A stretch of DNA of 42,522 nucleotides from Phenylobacterium sp. (GTDB lineage Bacteria > Pseudomonadota > Alphaproteobacteria > Caulobacterales > Caulobacteraceae): assembly GCA_020402585.1 (NCBI GenBank), contig JADBZH010000010.1, forward strand, positions 1 to 42,522. Direction: 5' to 3'. Positions 24,488 through 32,765 of the stretch are shown piece by piece (within the stretch, counting starts at the first letter, position 1; every line of letters starts with the position of its first letter). The position numbers and the translations under genes were made by a program. Below the pieces are notes generated by a model. That model was not told the origin of the DNA, did not search any database, and worked only from the letters and a program-made list of their open reading frames with translations.

Positions 24488-27400
24488 ATGTTCGACAAGG
24501 TCCTGATCGCCAACCGCGGCGCCATCGCCTGCCGGATCATCCGTACCCTGCGCCGGATGGGTGTGGCCTCCGTGGCGGTCTTCTCCGATGCTGACGCCGG
24601 CTCGGCTCACGTCCGGGAGGCGGACGAGGCGGTGCGCATCGGCCCTGCACCGGCCGGCGAAAGCTACCTGAACATCGAGGCTGTGCTGGCCGCCGCCCGG
24701 GCGACAGGGGCGCAGGCGATCCACCCCGGCTACGGCTTCCTGTCCGAAAACACCGCCTTTGCGGAGGCCTGCGAGGCGGCCGGGATCACCTTCATCGGTC
24801 CGACGCCGGACAATATCCGGGCCTTTGGCCTCAAGCACACGGCCCGGGAGCTCGCCCGGGCCCATGGCGCGCCGCTGGCCCCCGGGACCGACCTCTTGAC
24901 CGACGCCGGAGCGGCCCTCGCCTCCGCCCGGGAGATCGGCTTTCCGGTGATCCTGAAGGCCACCGCCGGGGGCGGGGGCATCGGGATGAAGGTCTGTGAG
25001 ACCGAGGCCCAGGTCGCCGACGCCTTCGCCTCGGTGGTGCGGATGGCCTCAGGGGCCTTCGCCGACGCCGGGGTCTTCCTGGAGCGCTATGTCGCCGAGG
25101 CCCGGCACATTGAGGTCCAGGTGTTCGGGGACGGGAAGGGGACGGTCATCGCCCTGGGCGAGCGCGACTGCTCCCTGCAGCGGCGCAACCAGAAGGTGGT
25201 CGAGGAAACGCCGGCCCCGCACCTGCCGCCAGCGACCCGCCAGGCCCTTATAGACGCCGCCATCCGGCTGACCCGGGCGGTCCGTTACCGGTCCGCCGGC
25301 ACGGTGGAGTTCCTCTACGACCCGGCGCGGGACGACTTCTATTTCCTGGAGGTCAACACCCGCCTGCAGGTGGAGCATGGCGTCACCGAGGAGGTCACCG
25401 GCGTCGACCTGGTGGAGTGGATGATCCGCGGCGCCGCCGGGGATTACGCCTTCATGGCCGACGGGGCGCCTGAGCCTTCGGGCGCTTCCATCCAGGTGCG
25501 GCTCTATGCCGAGGACCCGGACCGGGACTACCGCCCGAGCAGCGGCGTGCTGACCGAGGCGACATTCCCCCCTGACGCCCGGGTCGAGACCTGGGTCGCC
25601 CCGGGGGCGGAGATCACCTCGCACTATGACCCGATGATCGCCAAGCTGATCGTCCGGGCGGACACCCGTGAAGCGGCGGTGGCCGCCATGCAGGAGGCGC
25701 TCGACGGGACCCGACTTGCGGGGATCGAGACCAACCTCGACTGGCTGCGCACGGTGGCGAGGTCGGCGCCCTTTGTCAGCGGGGAGGTTTCCACCCGGGT
25801 CCTCGCCACGATCCGGCATGAGGCCCGCAGCGCCCACGTCCTGTCCGGCGGCGCGGCCACGACAGTGCAGGACTATCCCGGACGGCTCGGATATTGGGAC
25901 GTCGGCGTACCGCCTTCGGGGCCCATGGACGCCCTGTCCTTGCGCCTTGCCAACCGCCTGCTGGGCAATCCGGAGTCCGCCGCCGGGCTGGAAATCACGG
26001 CCCTTGGTCCCACCCTCCTGTTCAACGCTCCGGCGACCGTCTGCCTGGCGGGGGCCGAACTGGCCGCCACCCTCGACGGAGCGCCGGTGAAGGGGCTGTC
26101 GCCCTTCGAGGTGGCCGCCGGCCAGACCCTGAGGCTGGGGAGGCTGACCGGGGCCGGCCTGCGGGCCTATCTCGCCGTTCGCGGCGGGTTCGATGTCCCG
26201 GAGTACCTGGGCAGCCGCAGCACCTTCACCCTGGGGGGGTTCGGGGGGCATGCGGGCCGGGCCCTGGCGGCCGGCGACGTCCTGCGACTGTCGCAGGAAT
26301 CGCCGTCGGAACGCCCTCTGCTCGTGGCCGCGCCGCCTGAGATCACTCGGTCCTGGACGGTCCGGGTGCTGCCCGGACCCCATGGCGCCCCCGACTTCTT
26401 CACCCCCGCCGACATCGCCATGATCGGCGGCGTCGAGTGGAAGGTGCACTACAATTCCAACCGCACGGGCGTCCGCCTGATGGGCCCGCGGCCGGAGTGG
26501 GCGCGCCGGGACGGCGGGGAAGCGGGCCTGCATCCGTCGAACATCCATGACAACGCCTACGCCGTCGGCGCGGTCGACTTCACCGGCGACATGCCGATCA
26601 TCCTGGGGCCGGACGGTCCCTCCCTGGGCGGCTTTGTCTGTCCCTTCGTGGTCATCGCTGCAGACCTCTGGAAGGTCGGGCAACTGGCGCCGGGGGACGC
26701 CCTGCACTTCCAGGTGGTCTCGGACGCCGAGGCGGCCCGGGCCGAGGCGGAGCAGGAGACCTTGCTGGGCCTGACCGCGCCGGAGCCGCGTCGCAATCCG
26801 CCCGCAGTCGATGACCAGGGCGTCCTGGCGCGCCTTCCCGCCCAGGGCCTCCGTCCTGAGGTGACCTATCGGCGCCAGGGCGACCGGAACCTCCTGGTCG
26901 AGTACGGCCCCATCGTCCTGGACCTGGAACTGAGGCTCCGGATCCACGCCCTCTACCTCGAACTCCAGCGGATGGATCTGCCTGGCGTCATCGACCTGAC
27001 CCCCGGCATCCGGTCGCTGCAGATCCGTTGCGACAACCGGGCGCTGGACCAGGCGCGGCTGATCGACCTCCTGCAGGCGGCCGAGGACCGGCTGGGCGGC
27101 CTGGATGACTTCGAAACCCCGTCCCGGGTGGTCCACCTGCCGCTGTCCTGGAAGGACCCGGCGATCTACCAGACCATCGACAAGTACATGCAGGCGGTCC
27201 GGGACGATGCGCCCTGGTGTCCGGACAACATCGAATTCATTCGCAGGATCAACGGTCTGGCGTCAGTTGATGATGTGCAGCGCATCGTCTTTGACGCCGA
27301 GTACCTGGTGATGGGCCTGGGCGATGTCTACCTCGGCGCACCGGTGGCCACCCCCGTAGACCCCCGCCACCGGCTGGTGACGACCAAGTACAATCCCGCC

Positions 27401-28084
27401 CGCACCTGGACCCCGCCCAACGTGGTGGGTATCGGCGGCGCCTACATGTGCATCTATGGCATGGAGGGACCCGGGGGGTACCAGCTCTTCGGCCGCACGA
27501 TCCAGGTCTGGAACACCTGGCGCCAGACGGACGCCTTCATCGAGGGCAAGCCCTGGCTCCTGCGCTTCTTCGACCGCGTGAAGTTCTTTCCTGTCAGCCA
27601 CGAGGCGCTGACCGAGGCCCGCCGGGACTTCCCCCTCGGCCGCTATCCCGTGCGCATCGAGGAGGGGGTCTTCCGCCTCTCCGACTATCGCCGCCTGCAG
27701 GCGGAGAACGCCGGGGCGATCTCGGCTTTCGAGAGCGCGCGCCAGAAGGCCTTTGACGCCGAGCGCGCGGACTGGGAGGCCAGGGGCGAGTTCGCCCGGG
27801 TCGAGGCGCTGTCTGTGGACACCTCCAGTTCCGGGCCCCCGGACGCCATCTCCGCGCCGGAGGGCTGCGACCTTGTCGAGGCCCCGCTGGGCGGCAGTGT
27901 CTGGAAGGTCCGGGTCCAGCCCGGCGACCGCGTCGAGGCCGGAGACGTGATCGCCGTCATCGAGGCCATGAAGACCGAGTGCGACGTCCCCAGTCCCGCT
28001 GCGGGGGTGGTGAGGGCGGTCTACGCCCGCGAGAAGGATGCGGTCGCCGCCGGGGCGCCGATCATCGCCCTGGAGCCCGCATGA
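24488..28084 (+). CDS. Biotin-dependent guanidine/urea carboxylase
   Basis: A 1198-residue multidomain carboxylase. Residues 1-450 are biotin carboxylase (FDKVLIANRGAIACRIIRTL, ATP-grasp ATAGGGGIGMKV, FLEVNTRLQVEHGVTEE). Residues about 455-770 (TVQDYPGRLGYWDVGVPPSG) and 785-990 are the AHS2- and AHS1-type carboxyltransferase parts. The substrate-binding portion follows (MGLGDVYLGAPVATPVDPRH, TTKYNPARTWTPPNVVG, GMEGPGGYQLFGRT). The biotin carrier domain at the C-terminus has AVIEAMKTE, biotinyl lysine 1162. It carboxylates urea or guanidine using ATP and bicarbonate. The two deiminase-type genes upstream and allophanate hydrolase downstream fit guanidine to carboxyguanidine to allophanate. Substrate choice depends on active-site residues that I cannot assign safely without alignment. 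Confidence 0.94.
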   Translation: MFDKVLIANRGAIACRIIRTLRRMGVASVAVFSDADAGSAHVREADEAVRIGPAPAGESYLNIEAVLAAARATGAQAIHPGYGFLSENTAFAEACEAAGITFIGPTPDNIRAFGLKHTARELARAHGAPLAPGTDLLTDAGAALASAREIGFPVILKATAGGGGIGMKVCETEAQVADAFASVVRMASGAFADAGVFLERYVAEARHIEVQVFGDGKGTVIALGERDCSLQRRNQKVVEETPAPHLPPATRQALIDAAIRLTRAVRYRSAGTVEFLYDPARDDFYFLEVNTRLQVEHGVTEEVTGVDLVEWMIRGAAGDYAFMADGAPEPSGASIQVRLYAEDPDRDYRPSSGVLTEATFPPDARVETWVAPGAEITSHYDPMIAKLIVRADTREAAVAAMQEALDGTRLAGIETNLDWLRTVARSAPFVSGEVSTRVLATIRHEARSAHVLSGGAATTVQDYPGRLGYWDVGVPPSGPMDALSLRLANRLLGNPESAAGLEITALGPTLLFNAPATVCLAGAELAATLDGAPVKGLSPFEVAAGQTLRLGRLTGAGLRAYLAVRGGFDVPEYLGSRSTFTLGGFGGHAGRALAAGDVLRLSQESPSERPLLVAAPPEITRSWTVRVLPGPHGAPDFFTPADIAMIGGVEWKVHYNSNRTGVRLMGPRPEWARRDGGEAGLHPSNIHDNAYAVGAVDFTGDMPIILGPDGPSLGGFVCPFVVIAADLWKVGQLAPGDALHFQVVSDAEAARAEAEQETLLGLTAPEPRRNPPAVDDQGVLARLPAQGLRPEVTYRRQGDRNLLVEYGPIVLDLELRLRIHALYLELQRMDLPGVIDLTPGIRSLQIRCDNRALDQARLIDLLQAAEDRLGGLDDFETPSRVVHLPLSWKDPAIYQTIDKYMQAVRDDAPWCPDNIEFIRRINGLASVDDVQRIVFDAEYLVMGLGDVYLGAPVATPVDPRHRLVTTKYNPARTWTPPNVVGIGGAYMCIYGMEGPGGYQLFGRTIQVWNTWRQTDAFIEGKPWLLRFFDRVKFFPVSHEALTEARRDFPLGRYPVRIEEGVFRLSDYRRLQAENAGAISAFESARQKAFDAERADWEARGEFARVEALSVDTSSSGPPDAISAPEGCDLVEAPLGGSVWKVRVQPGDRVEAGDVIAVIEAMKTECDVPSPAAGVVRAVYAREKDAVAAGAPIIALEPA

Positions 28085-29784
28085 AAGCCCTCGACGCCGC
28101 CCGCGCAGCCCTTGATCGCATCACGGCCTACGATGCGGTCCAGCCCCAGGCCTGGATCGCCCGGTTCGCCGAAGACGAGGTGCTGGCCGCCGCCGCCAAC
28201 GTCGACCGCCGCCTCGAGGCCGGCGAGAGCCTGCCCCTGGCCGGCCTGACCTTCGCGGTGAAGGACAATATCGACATCGCGGGCCTGCCCACCACGGCGG
28301 CCTGTCCCGCCTTCGCCTATGCGCCCGAGACATCGGCGACCGTCGTCGAGCGTCTCCTGGCCGCGGGGGCCGTCGCGGTCGGCAAGACCAACCTGGACCA
28401 GTTCGCCACGGGCCTTGTGGGAACGCGCAGCCCGCACGGCGCGCCGGCCTGCGTCTTCAACCGCGACTATATCTCCGGGGGTTCCAGCTCGGGCTCGGCC
28501 GTGGCCGTGGCGGCGGGGTTGGTCGACTTCGCCCTCGGCACAGACACGGCCGGCTCCGGGCGGGTGCCGGCGGCGTTCAACGGGCTGGTCGGCTTCAAGC
28601 CCTCGAAGGGTCGCTGGAGCGCGAAGGGCCTGGTCCCCGCCTGCCGGTCCCTGGACTGCATCAGCGTCTTCACCCTCGACGCCGCCCTGGCCCTGCGGAT
28701 CGACGCCGTCCTGGCGGCCTTTGATCCCGGGGATGACTTCTCCCGTCCGACCGGGGACGCGCCCCTGCCATCCCGGCCCCGATACGGAGTCCCCCGGGCG
28801 GACCAGCTCAACTTCCTGGGGGATGCGGAGTCCGCCGCCCTTTACAGGGCCGCCCTGGACCGCCTGGATGGCGACCGCGTCGAAGTCGACATTGCGCCCC
28901 TGCTGGACGCCGCCCGGCTTCTTTATTCCGGCCCCTTCGTCGCCGAGCGCACGGCGGCGATGAAGGACCTGCTGGCCCGGAACCCCACCGCCGTGCATCC
29001 CGTGGTCCGCGCCATCGTCCAGGCGGGCGCCGGCCTTTCCGCCGTCGAGGCCTACGAGGGCCAGTACGCCCTGGCCGCCTGCGCCCGGGCCGCCGAGGCG
29101 GTCTGGAGCGTCGCCGACGTCCTGGTCCTGCCCACCACCGGGACGATCTACCGGATCGCCGAGGTCCTGGCCGAGCCCTTCGCCCTCAACGCCAACCTGG
29201 GCCTCTACACCAACTTCGTGAACCTGCTGGACCTGGCGGCCGTCGCGGTCCCGGCCGGGTTCCGGTCCCATGGCGCCGGCTTCGGGGTCAGCCTGATCGC
29301 ACCCGCCTGGACGGACGCCGCCCTGCTGAGCCTCGCCCGGTCCCTCGAGGACGCCGCGCCCGCGGCCGCCCGTCCGCCCCTGGACCTGGGAGAGACGGAG
29401 CGGGGGGTGAAGCTCTGCGTCGTCGGCGCTCACCTGCACGGCATGCCGCTGCACTGGCAGCTGACCTCCCGGAACGCCCGGCTGGTCTCGCGCACGCGCA
29501 CGGCGCCCAGCTACCGGCTCTACGCCATGGCGGGATCCACCCCGCCCAAGCCGGCGCTTGTCCATGACGAGACGGGCGGCTCTCTGGAGGTCGAGGTCTA
29601 TGAGCTCGGCGTGGAGGCCTTCGGGTCCTTCACCGTCGAGGTTCCTCCCCCCCTGGCCATCGGGACCGTGACCCTGGAGGACGGCTCGCAGGTGAAGGGC
29701 TTCGTGGCCGAGCCCCGCGCCATGGCCGGCGCCCGGGACATCACCCACATGGGCGGCTGGCGCGCCTACATCGCCAGCCTGTGA
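28081..29784 (+). CDS. atzF: Allophanate hydrolase
   Basis: A 567-residue amidase-signature enzyme that splits allophanate into ammonia and carbon dioxide, the last step of the pathway. The catalytic Lys-cisSer-Ser triad is Lys61 (FAVKDN), Ser135 (GGSSSGS) and Ser159 (TDTAGSGRVPA); the spacings of 74 and 98 residues equal those of Lys91, Ser165 and Ser189 in Pseudomonas AtzF. The C-terminal part from about residue 440 (GVKLCVVGAHLHGMPL, ALVHDETGGSLEVEVYEL) is the small extra domain of allophanate hydrolases. The ATG overlaps the carboxylase stop (ATGA). The gene ends three bases from the convergent transporter gene, with no terminator between them. Confidence 0.95.
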   Translation: MKALDAARAALDRITAYDAVQPQAWIARFAEDEVLAAAANVDRRLEAGESLPLAGLTFAVKDNIDIAGLPTTAACPAFAYAPETSATVVERLLAAGAVAVGKTNLDQFATGLVGTRSPHGAPACVFNRDYISGGSSSGSAVAVAAGLVDFALGTDTAGSGRVPAAFNGLVGFKPSKGRWSAKGLVPACRSLDCISVFTLDAALALRIDAVLAAFDPGDDFSRPTGDAPLPSRPRYGVPRADQLNFLGDAESAALYRAALDRLDGDRVEVDIAPLLDAARLLYSGPFVAERTAAMKDLLARNPTAVHPVVRAIVQAGAGLSAVEAYEGQYALAACARAAEAVWSVADVLVLPTTGTIYRIAEVLAEPFALNANLGLYTNFVNLLDLAAVAVPAGFRSHGAGFGVSLIAPAWTDAALLSLARSLEDAAPAAARPPLDLGETERGVKLCVVGAHLHGMPLHWQLTSRNARLVSRTRTAPSYRLYAMAGSTPPKPALVHDETGGSLEVEVYELGVEAFGSFTVEVPPPLAIGTVTLEDGSQVKGFVAEPRAMAGARDITHMGGWRAYIASL

Positions 29785-29787
29785 GGC

Positions 29788-30573
29788 TCAGGCCGCCGCA
29801 GGCTCGCGGCTGGCCAGGGCGAGAATCTCCGCCGGCGGGCGACGGCTCTTGCCGGTAAGCGGGAAATCATAGACCGCCGAGGATCCGAAGCGATGCGGGG
29901 CGTGGGGGTCATGCCGGCGCTTGTCGAAGGCCAGGACCCGGTCGCCCAGCTTGAAGGCCTCCTTGATGTCGTGGGTGACCATGAGGATGGTCAGGCCATG
30001 CTCCCGCCAGAGCTCGTCGATCAGGCCGTGCATGTCGAGGCGGATGCCCGGGTCCAGGGCGCCGAAGGGCTCGTCGAGCAGCAGGATCCGGGGCTTGCGG
30101 ACCAGGGCCTGGGCGATGGCCAGCCTCTGCTGCATGCCGCCTGACAACTGCGCAGGATAGACATCGCGGCTGTGGGCCAGGCCAACCTTCTCCAGCATGT
30201 GCCCGGCCTCCTCCAGGGCGGCCTTTCGCCGCCGACCGTAGAGCCGCCCCAGGAACATCGACCCGGCGCAGTCCAGCCCAAAGGCGACATTGTCGATGGC
30301 CGTCAGGTGCGGGAAGACCGAGTAGCGCTGGAAGACCACGCCCCGCTCAGGTCCTGGCTCGGGGGCCAGCGGCGCTCCGTCCAGCAGGATGTGGCCCCGG
30401 GTGGGCGCTTCCTGTCCGATGATCAGCCTCAGGAAGGTGCTCTTCCCGGCGCCGGAGGGCCCGACGATGGAGACAAAGCTTCCGGGCGCGATGTCGAGGC
30501 TGACCTTCTGAAGGACGATCTTGTCGCCGTACTCGACCCACACGTCGCGGAGGGAAAGGATGGGATCGCTCAT
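29788..30573 (-). CDS. NitT/TauT-type ABC transporter ATP-binding protein (guanidine/urea cluster)
   Basis: A 261-residue ATPase with Walker A GPSGAGKST (38-46), signature LSGGMQQR, Walker B ILLLDEPFGALDP and the switch histidine in LMVTHDIKEA, all typical of the SsuB/TauB/NrtD group. The C-terminal KRRHDPHAPHRFGSSAVYDF extension is characteristic of members in this gene neighbourhood. Start at 30573 overlaps the permease stop (ATGA). Though the frame is open further upstream, that part lies over the permease gene in another frame and is not coding. It energises import of the pathway's nitrogen substrate; the ligand is inferred from the cluster. Confidence 0.93.
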   Translation of the reverse strand: MSDPILSLRDVWVEYGDKIVLQKVSLDIAPGSFVSIVGPSGAGKSTFLRLIIGQEAPTRGHILLDGAPLAPEPGPERGVVFQRYSVFPHLTAIDNVAFGLDCAGSMFLGRLYGRRRKAALEEAGHMLEKVGLAHSRDVYPAQLSGGMQQRLAIAQALVRKPRILLLDEPFGALDPGIRLDMHGLIDELWREHGLTILMVTHDIKEAFKLGDRVLAFDKRRHDPHAPHRFGSSAVYDFPLTGKSRRPPAEILALASREPAAA

Positions 30574-31391
30574 TCCGCGCCCTTCTTGTGGTCCCAGGGG
30601 AAGAACCGCCGGCTGATCCAGGCCAGGGTCAGGTCCATCATCACCGCGAGCAGGGAGATCCAGGCGACGTAGGGCAGGATGACGTCCATGGCGAGGTATC
30701 GCCGGACCAGGAAGATCCGGTAGCCGAGACCGACATCCGAGGCGATCGCCTCTGCAGCGATCAGGAACACCCAGGCTGGGCCCAGGGAGAGACGCAGGCC
30801 CTTGATGAGCTTCGGCATGGCCTGGGGCAGGGCGAGGCGCAGGGCGATCTGCCAGGTGGAAGCCCCCAGGGTCTGGGCCTTGACCCTCTGTTCTTCGGGG
30901 ATCGCGCTGACCTGGCTCGCCAGGTCCCGGACCATGAAGGGGGTGATGCCGAGGACGATGAGCGCCACCTTGGAGGTTTCGCCTAGGCCCAGGGCGATGA
31001 AGAGGACAGGCAGGATCGCAATCGGCGGTATCACCGCGATCGCCGCCACCAGCGGCCCGAGGCTCGCCCGCACGATCGGCAGGAGGCCGAGGACCAGGCC
31101 CAGCACCAACGTCGCGCCTGTGGAGATCCCAAGCCCGAGCCCCAGGCGTGCCAGGCTCGCCAGGGTATCGGCGACCAGAGGTATGGCGCCAGTGACCGGA
31201 TCCACCTCCATCGCCATCCGCCGCCATGCGGCCCACATGGCGCTCAGGGGGGGCAGCAGCTTGTCCGAAGGGTTCTCGGCGTGCCGCGCCGCCGATGCGA
31301 CGAGATAGGCCAGGGCCGCCAGGGCAAGGGGGGCGGCGCCGAGGAAGACCCGGCTTCCTGGCCCCGGCCGGATGTTCACAAGGCGGCGCAT
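30570..31391 (-). CDS. NitT/TauT-type ABC transporter permease (guanidine/urea cluster)
   Basis: A 273-residue inner-membrane permease. It has an N-terminal helix (residues 16-34), a periplasmic loop with LLPPLSAMWAAW, then five more hydrophobic segments. The coupling loop is QTLGASTWQIALRLALPQAMPKLIKGL at about residues 168-194, the classical EAA motif. The family is that of the nitrate/sulfonate/taurine permeases. It overlaps the ATPase gene downstream and lies 21 bases after the binding-protein gene, so the three are one operon reading toward allophanate hydrolase. Confidence 0.92.
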   Translation of the reverse strand: MRRLVNIRPGPGSRVFLGAAPLALAALAYLVASAARHAENPSDKLLPPLSAMWAAWRRMAMEVDPVTGAIPLVADTLASLARLGLGLGISTGATLVLGLVLGLLPIVRASLGPLVAAIAVIPPIAILPVLFIALGLGETSKVALIVLGITPFMVRDLASQVSAIPEEQRVKAQTLGASTWQIALRLALPQAMPKLIKGLRLSLGPAWVFLIAAEAIASDVGLGYRIFLVRRYLAMDVILPYVAWISLLAVMMDLTLAWISRRFFPWDHKKGAE

Positions 31392-31412
31392 GGCGCTCTC
31401 CCCGCGGGTTCC

Positions 31413-32510
31413 CTACAGGGCGCCCGCCGCCGCCATGGCCATGTAGCTGGGATCGAACCTCAGCTTGATGTTCTCGGGGTTCCCCTGGACCACCCCGTTG
31501 GGGAAGGTGATGCCGATGGCGTCGACAGACGACGCGCCCTGGCCGAACAGCCCCTCTACGAAGCTGAACTTCCGAACCCGGTCGCTGGCGGTTACCGCCG
31601 CCGGGCTGTTGACATAGGCCACGGCGTCCGCCGGCTTGTAGTACATGTAGGTGGTCGCCAGCTGGGCGTCGTAGCCCGGAAGGTCGGTTCCGGACAGGGA
31701 CGCCATGGCGGTGCGGGCGGCCACCGCCGCCGGCGAGCTGCCCTGCATCAGACCCAGCACCTCGTACCAGATGCCGACCAGCGCCTTGCCGAAATCGGGG
31801 TTCTCCTTCAGGCGGTCCGTGGAGGCGATCATCATGTCGAGGATTTCTCCCGGGATCCGGGAGGAGTCGAACACCAGGTTGGCCCCCGGCATGGCGTCGA
31901 TCTCGCGCAGCATGGGGTTCCAGGTCGCCATCGCCTTGACATCGCCGGTCGGCCAGGCCGCCACGGCGTCGGCGTCAGAGGTGTTGACCAGCTTCACATC
32001 CGACTGCTTGAGGCCGACGCTCTCCAGGGCCCGCGCCAGGAAGTACTGGGAGACCGAGCCCTGGACCAGGTTGACCGGAAGGCCCTTGATCTCCGCGAGA
32101 CTTGTCTTCCCCTTCAGCAGGACGCCGTCATTGCCGTTCGAGTAGTCGCCGACGATCAGGGCCGTCGTGTCGACCCCGCCCGCCGCAGGAAGGGTCAGGG
32201 CGTCCATGTTGGTCGAGGTCACGGCGTCGAGCTTGCCCGCCGTGAACTGGTTCAGGCTCTCGACGTAGTCGTTGATCTGAACGAGGTTGATCGTGATGCC
32301 ATACTTGTCGGCCCACTTCTTCACGATCCCGGTCTGCTGGGCATAAGGCCAGGGCATCCAGCCGGCATAGATCGTCCAGCCCACCGTGTAGGTCTTGCCG
32401 CCGCCCGCCGCGGCCGACTTCTGCTCGTCCGCCTTGGGCGCGCAGGCCGCCAGCACCGTCATCGCCGCACCAGCAAGAAGCGCCCGCCGGTTCCAGTTCA
32501 CGCTCGCCAT
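31413..32510 (-). CDS. ABC transporter substrate-binding lipoprotein, urea carboxylase region type
   Basis: A 365-residue binding protein with a lipoprotein signal (NRRALLAGAAMTVLAAC, Cys23) and a NitT/TauT-type type II binding fold: YTVGWTIYAGWMPWPYAQQT, LDAVTSTNMDALTLPAAGG, VNLVQGSVSQYFLARALE and GQGASSVDAIGITFPNG. Binding proteins of this kind form a group found with urea-carboxylase genes. GAGGGG lies seven bases before the ATG. Operator site 2 lies 49-74 bases upstream, so the transporter operon is expected to share control with the degradation operon. Guanidine is the most likely ligand, by context. Confidence 0.92.
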   Translation of the reverse strand: MASVNWNRRALLAGAAMTVLAACAPKADEQKSAAAGGGKTYTVGWTIYAGWMPWPYAQQTGIVKKWADKYGITINLVQINDYVESLNQFTAGKLDAVTSTNMDALTLPAAGGVDTTALIVGDYSNGNDGVLLKGKTSLAEIKGLPVNLVQGSVSQYFLARALESVGLKQSDVKLVNTSDADAVAAWPTGDVKAMATWNPMLREIDAMPGANLVFDSSRIPGEILDMMIASTDRLKENPDFGKALVGIWYEVLGLMQGSSPAAVAARTAMASLSGTDLPGYDAQLATTYMYYKPADAVAYVNSPAAVTASDRVRKFSFVEGLFGQGASSVDAIGITFPNGVVQGNPENIKLRFDPSYMAMAAAGAL

Positions 32511-32558
32511 CCGTATCCCCTCTCGAGTAGCTCCACGCCGCCGAAGCGACCGTATCGG

Positions 32559-32584
32559 TATTACGGACTTGTCAGATCGTAATA
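32559..32584. promoter_or_regulatory. Inverted-repeat operator site 2 (ABC transporter operon)
   Basis: TATTACG-N12-CGTAATA, with the same arms and spacer length as at 22540, lies 49-74 bases upstream of the binding-protein start, on the side of the 255-bp divergent region that serves the transporter. Confidence 0.85.
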
Positions 32585-32713
32585 TTCCAGCGGCCCGACG
32601 CCCACGTGCCGTAGTTTGGACCCAGGCGCCTCAAAACTGGGCGTCAGGCGCCTTTCGCGCATCCTGATCGATCAGATCGCTGGCCCGCCGCCGCTCCGGA
32701 ACGAGGTTGGATT

Positions 32714-32739
32714 TATTACGTGGAGTGAATTTCGTAATA
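32714..32739. promoter_or_regulatory. Inverted-repeat operator site 3 (oxygenase operon)
   Basis: TATTACG-N12-CGTAATA again; here the symmetry extends to 9-bp arms (TTTATTACG and CGTAATAAA). It ends 27 bases before the TTG start of the oxygenase gene. The centre is 155 bp from site 2 in the same divergent region. Confidence 0.87.
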
Positions 32740-32765
32740 AAGGGCGTCTCATTTGGAGGTCCGCC

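Noticed and set aside
25049..27136. A very long open frame antisense to the guanidine/urea carboxylase gene (about 695 codons), and similar antisense frames opposite the allophanate hydrolase, the TBDR at 14684, the binding protein at 31413 and the MFS gene
   Set aside because: They follow from the strong GC bias at third codon positions of the true genes, have no family motifs, and encode low-complexity Gly/Arg/Pro-rich products.
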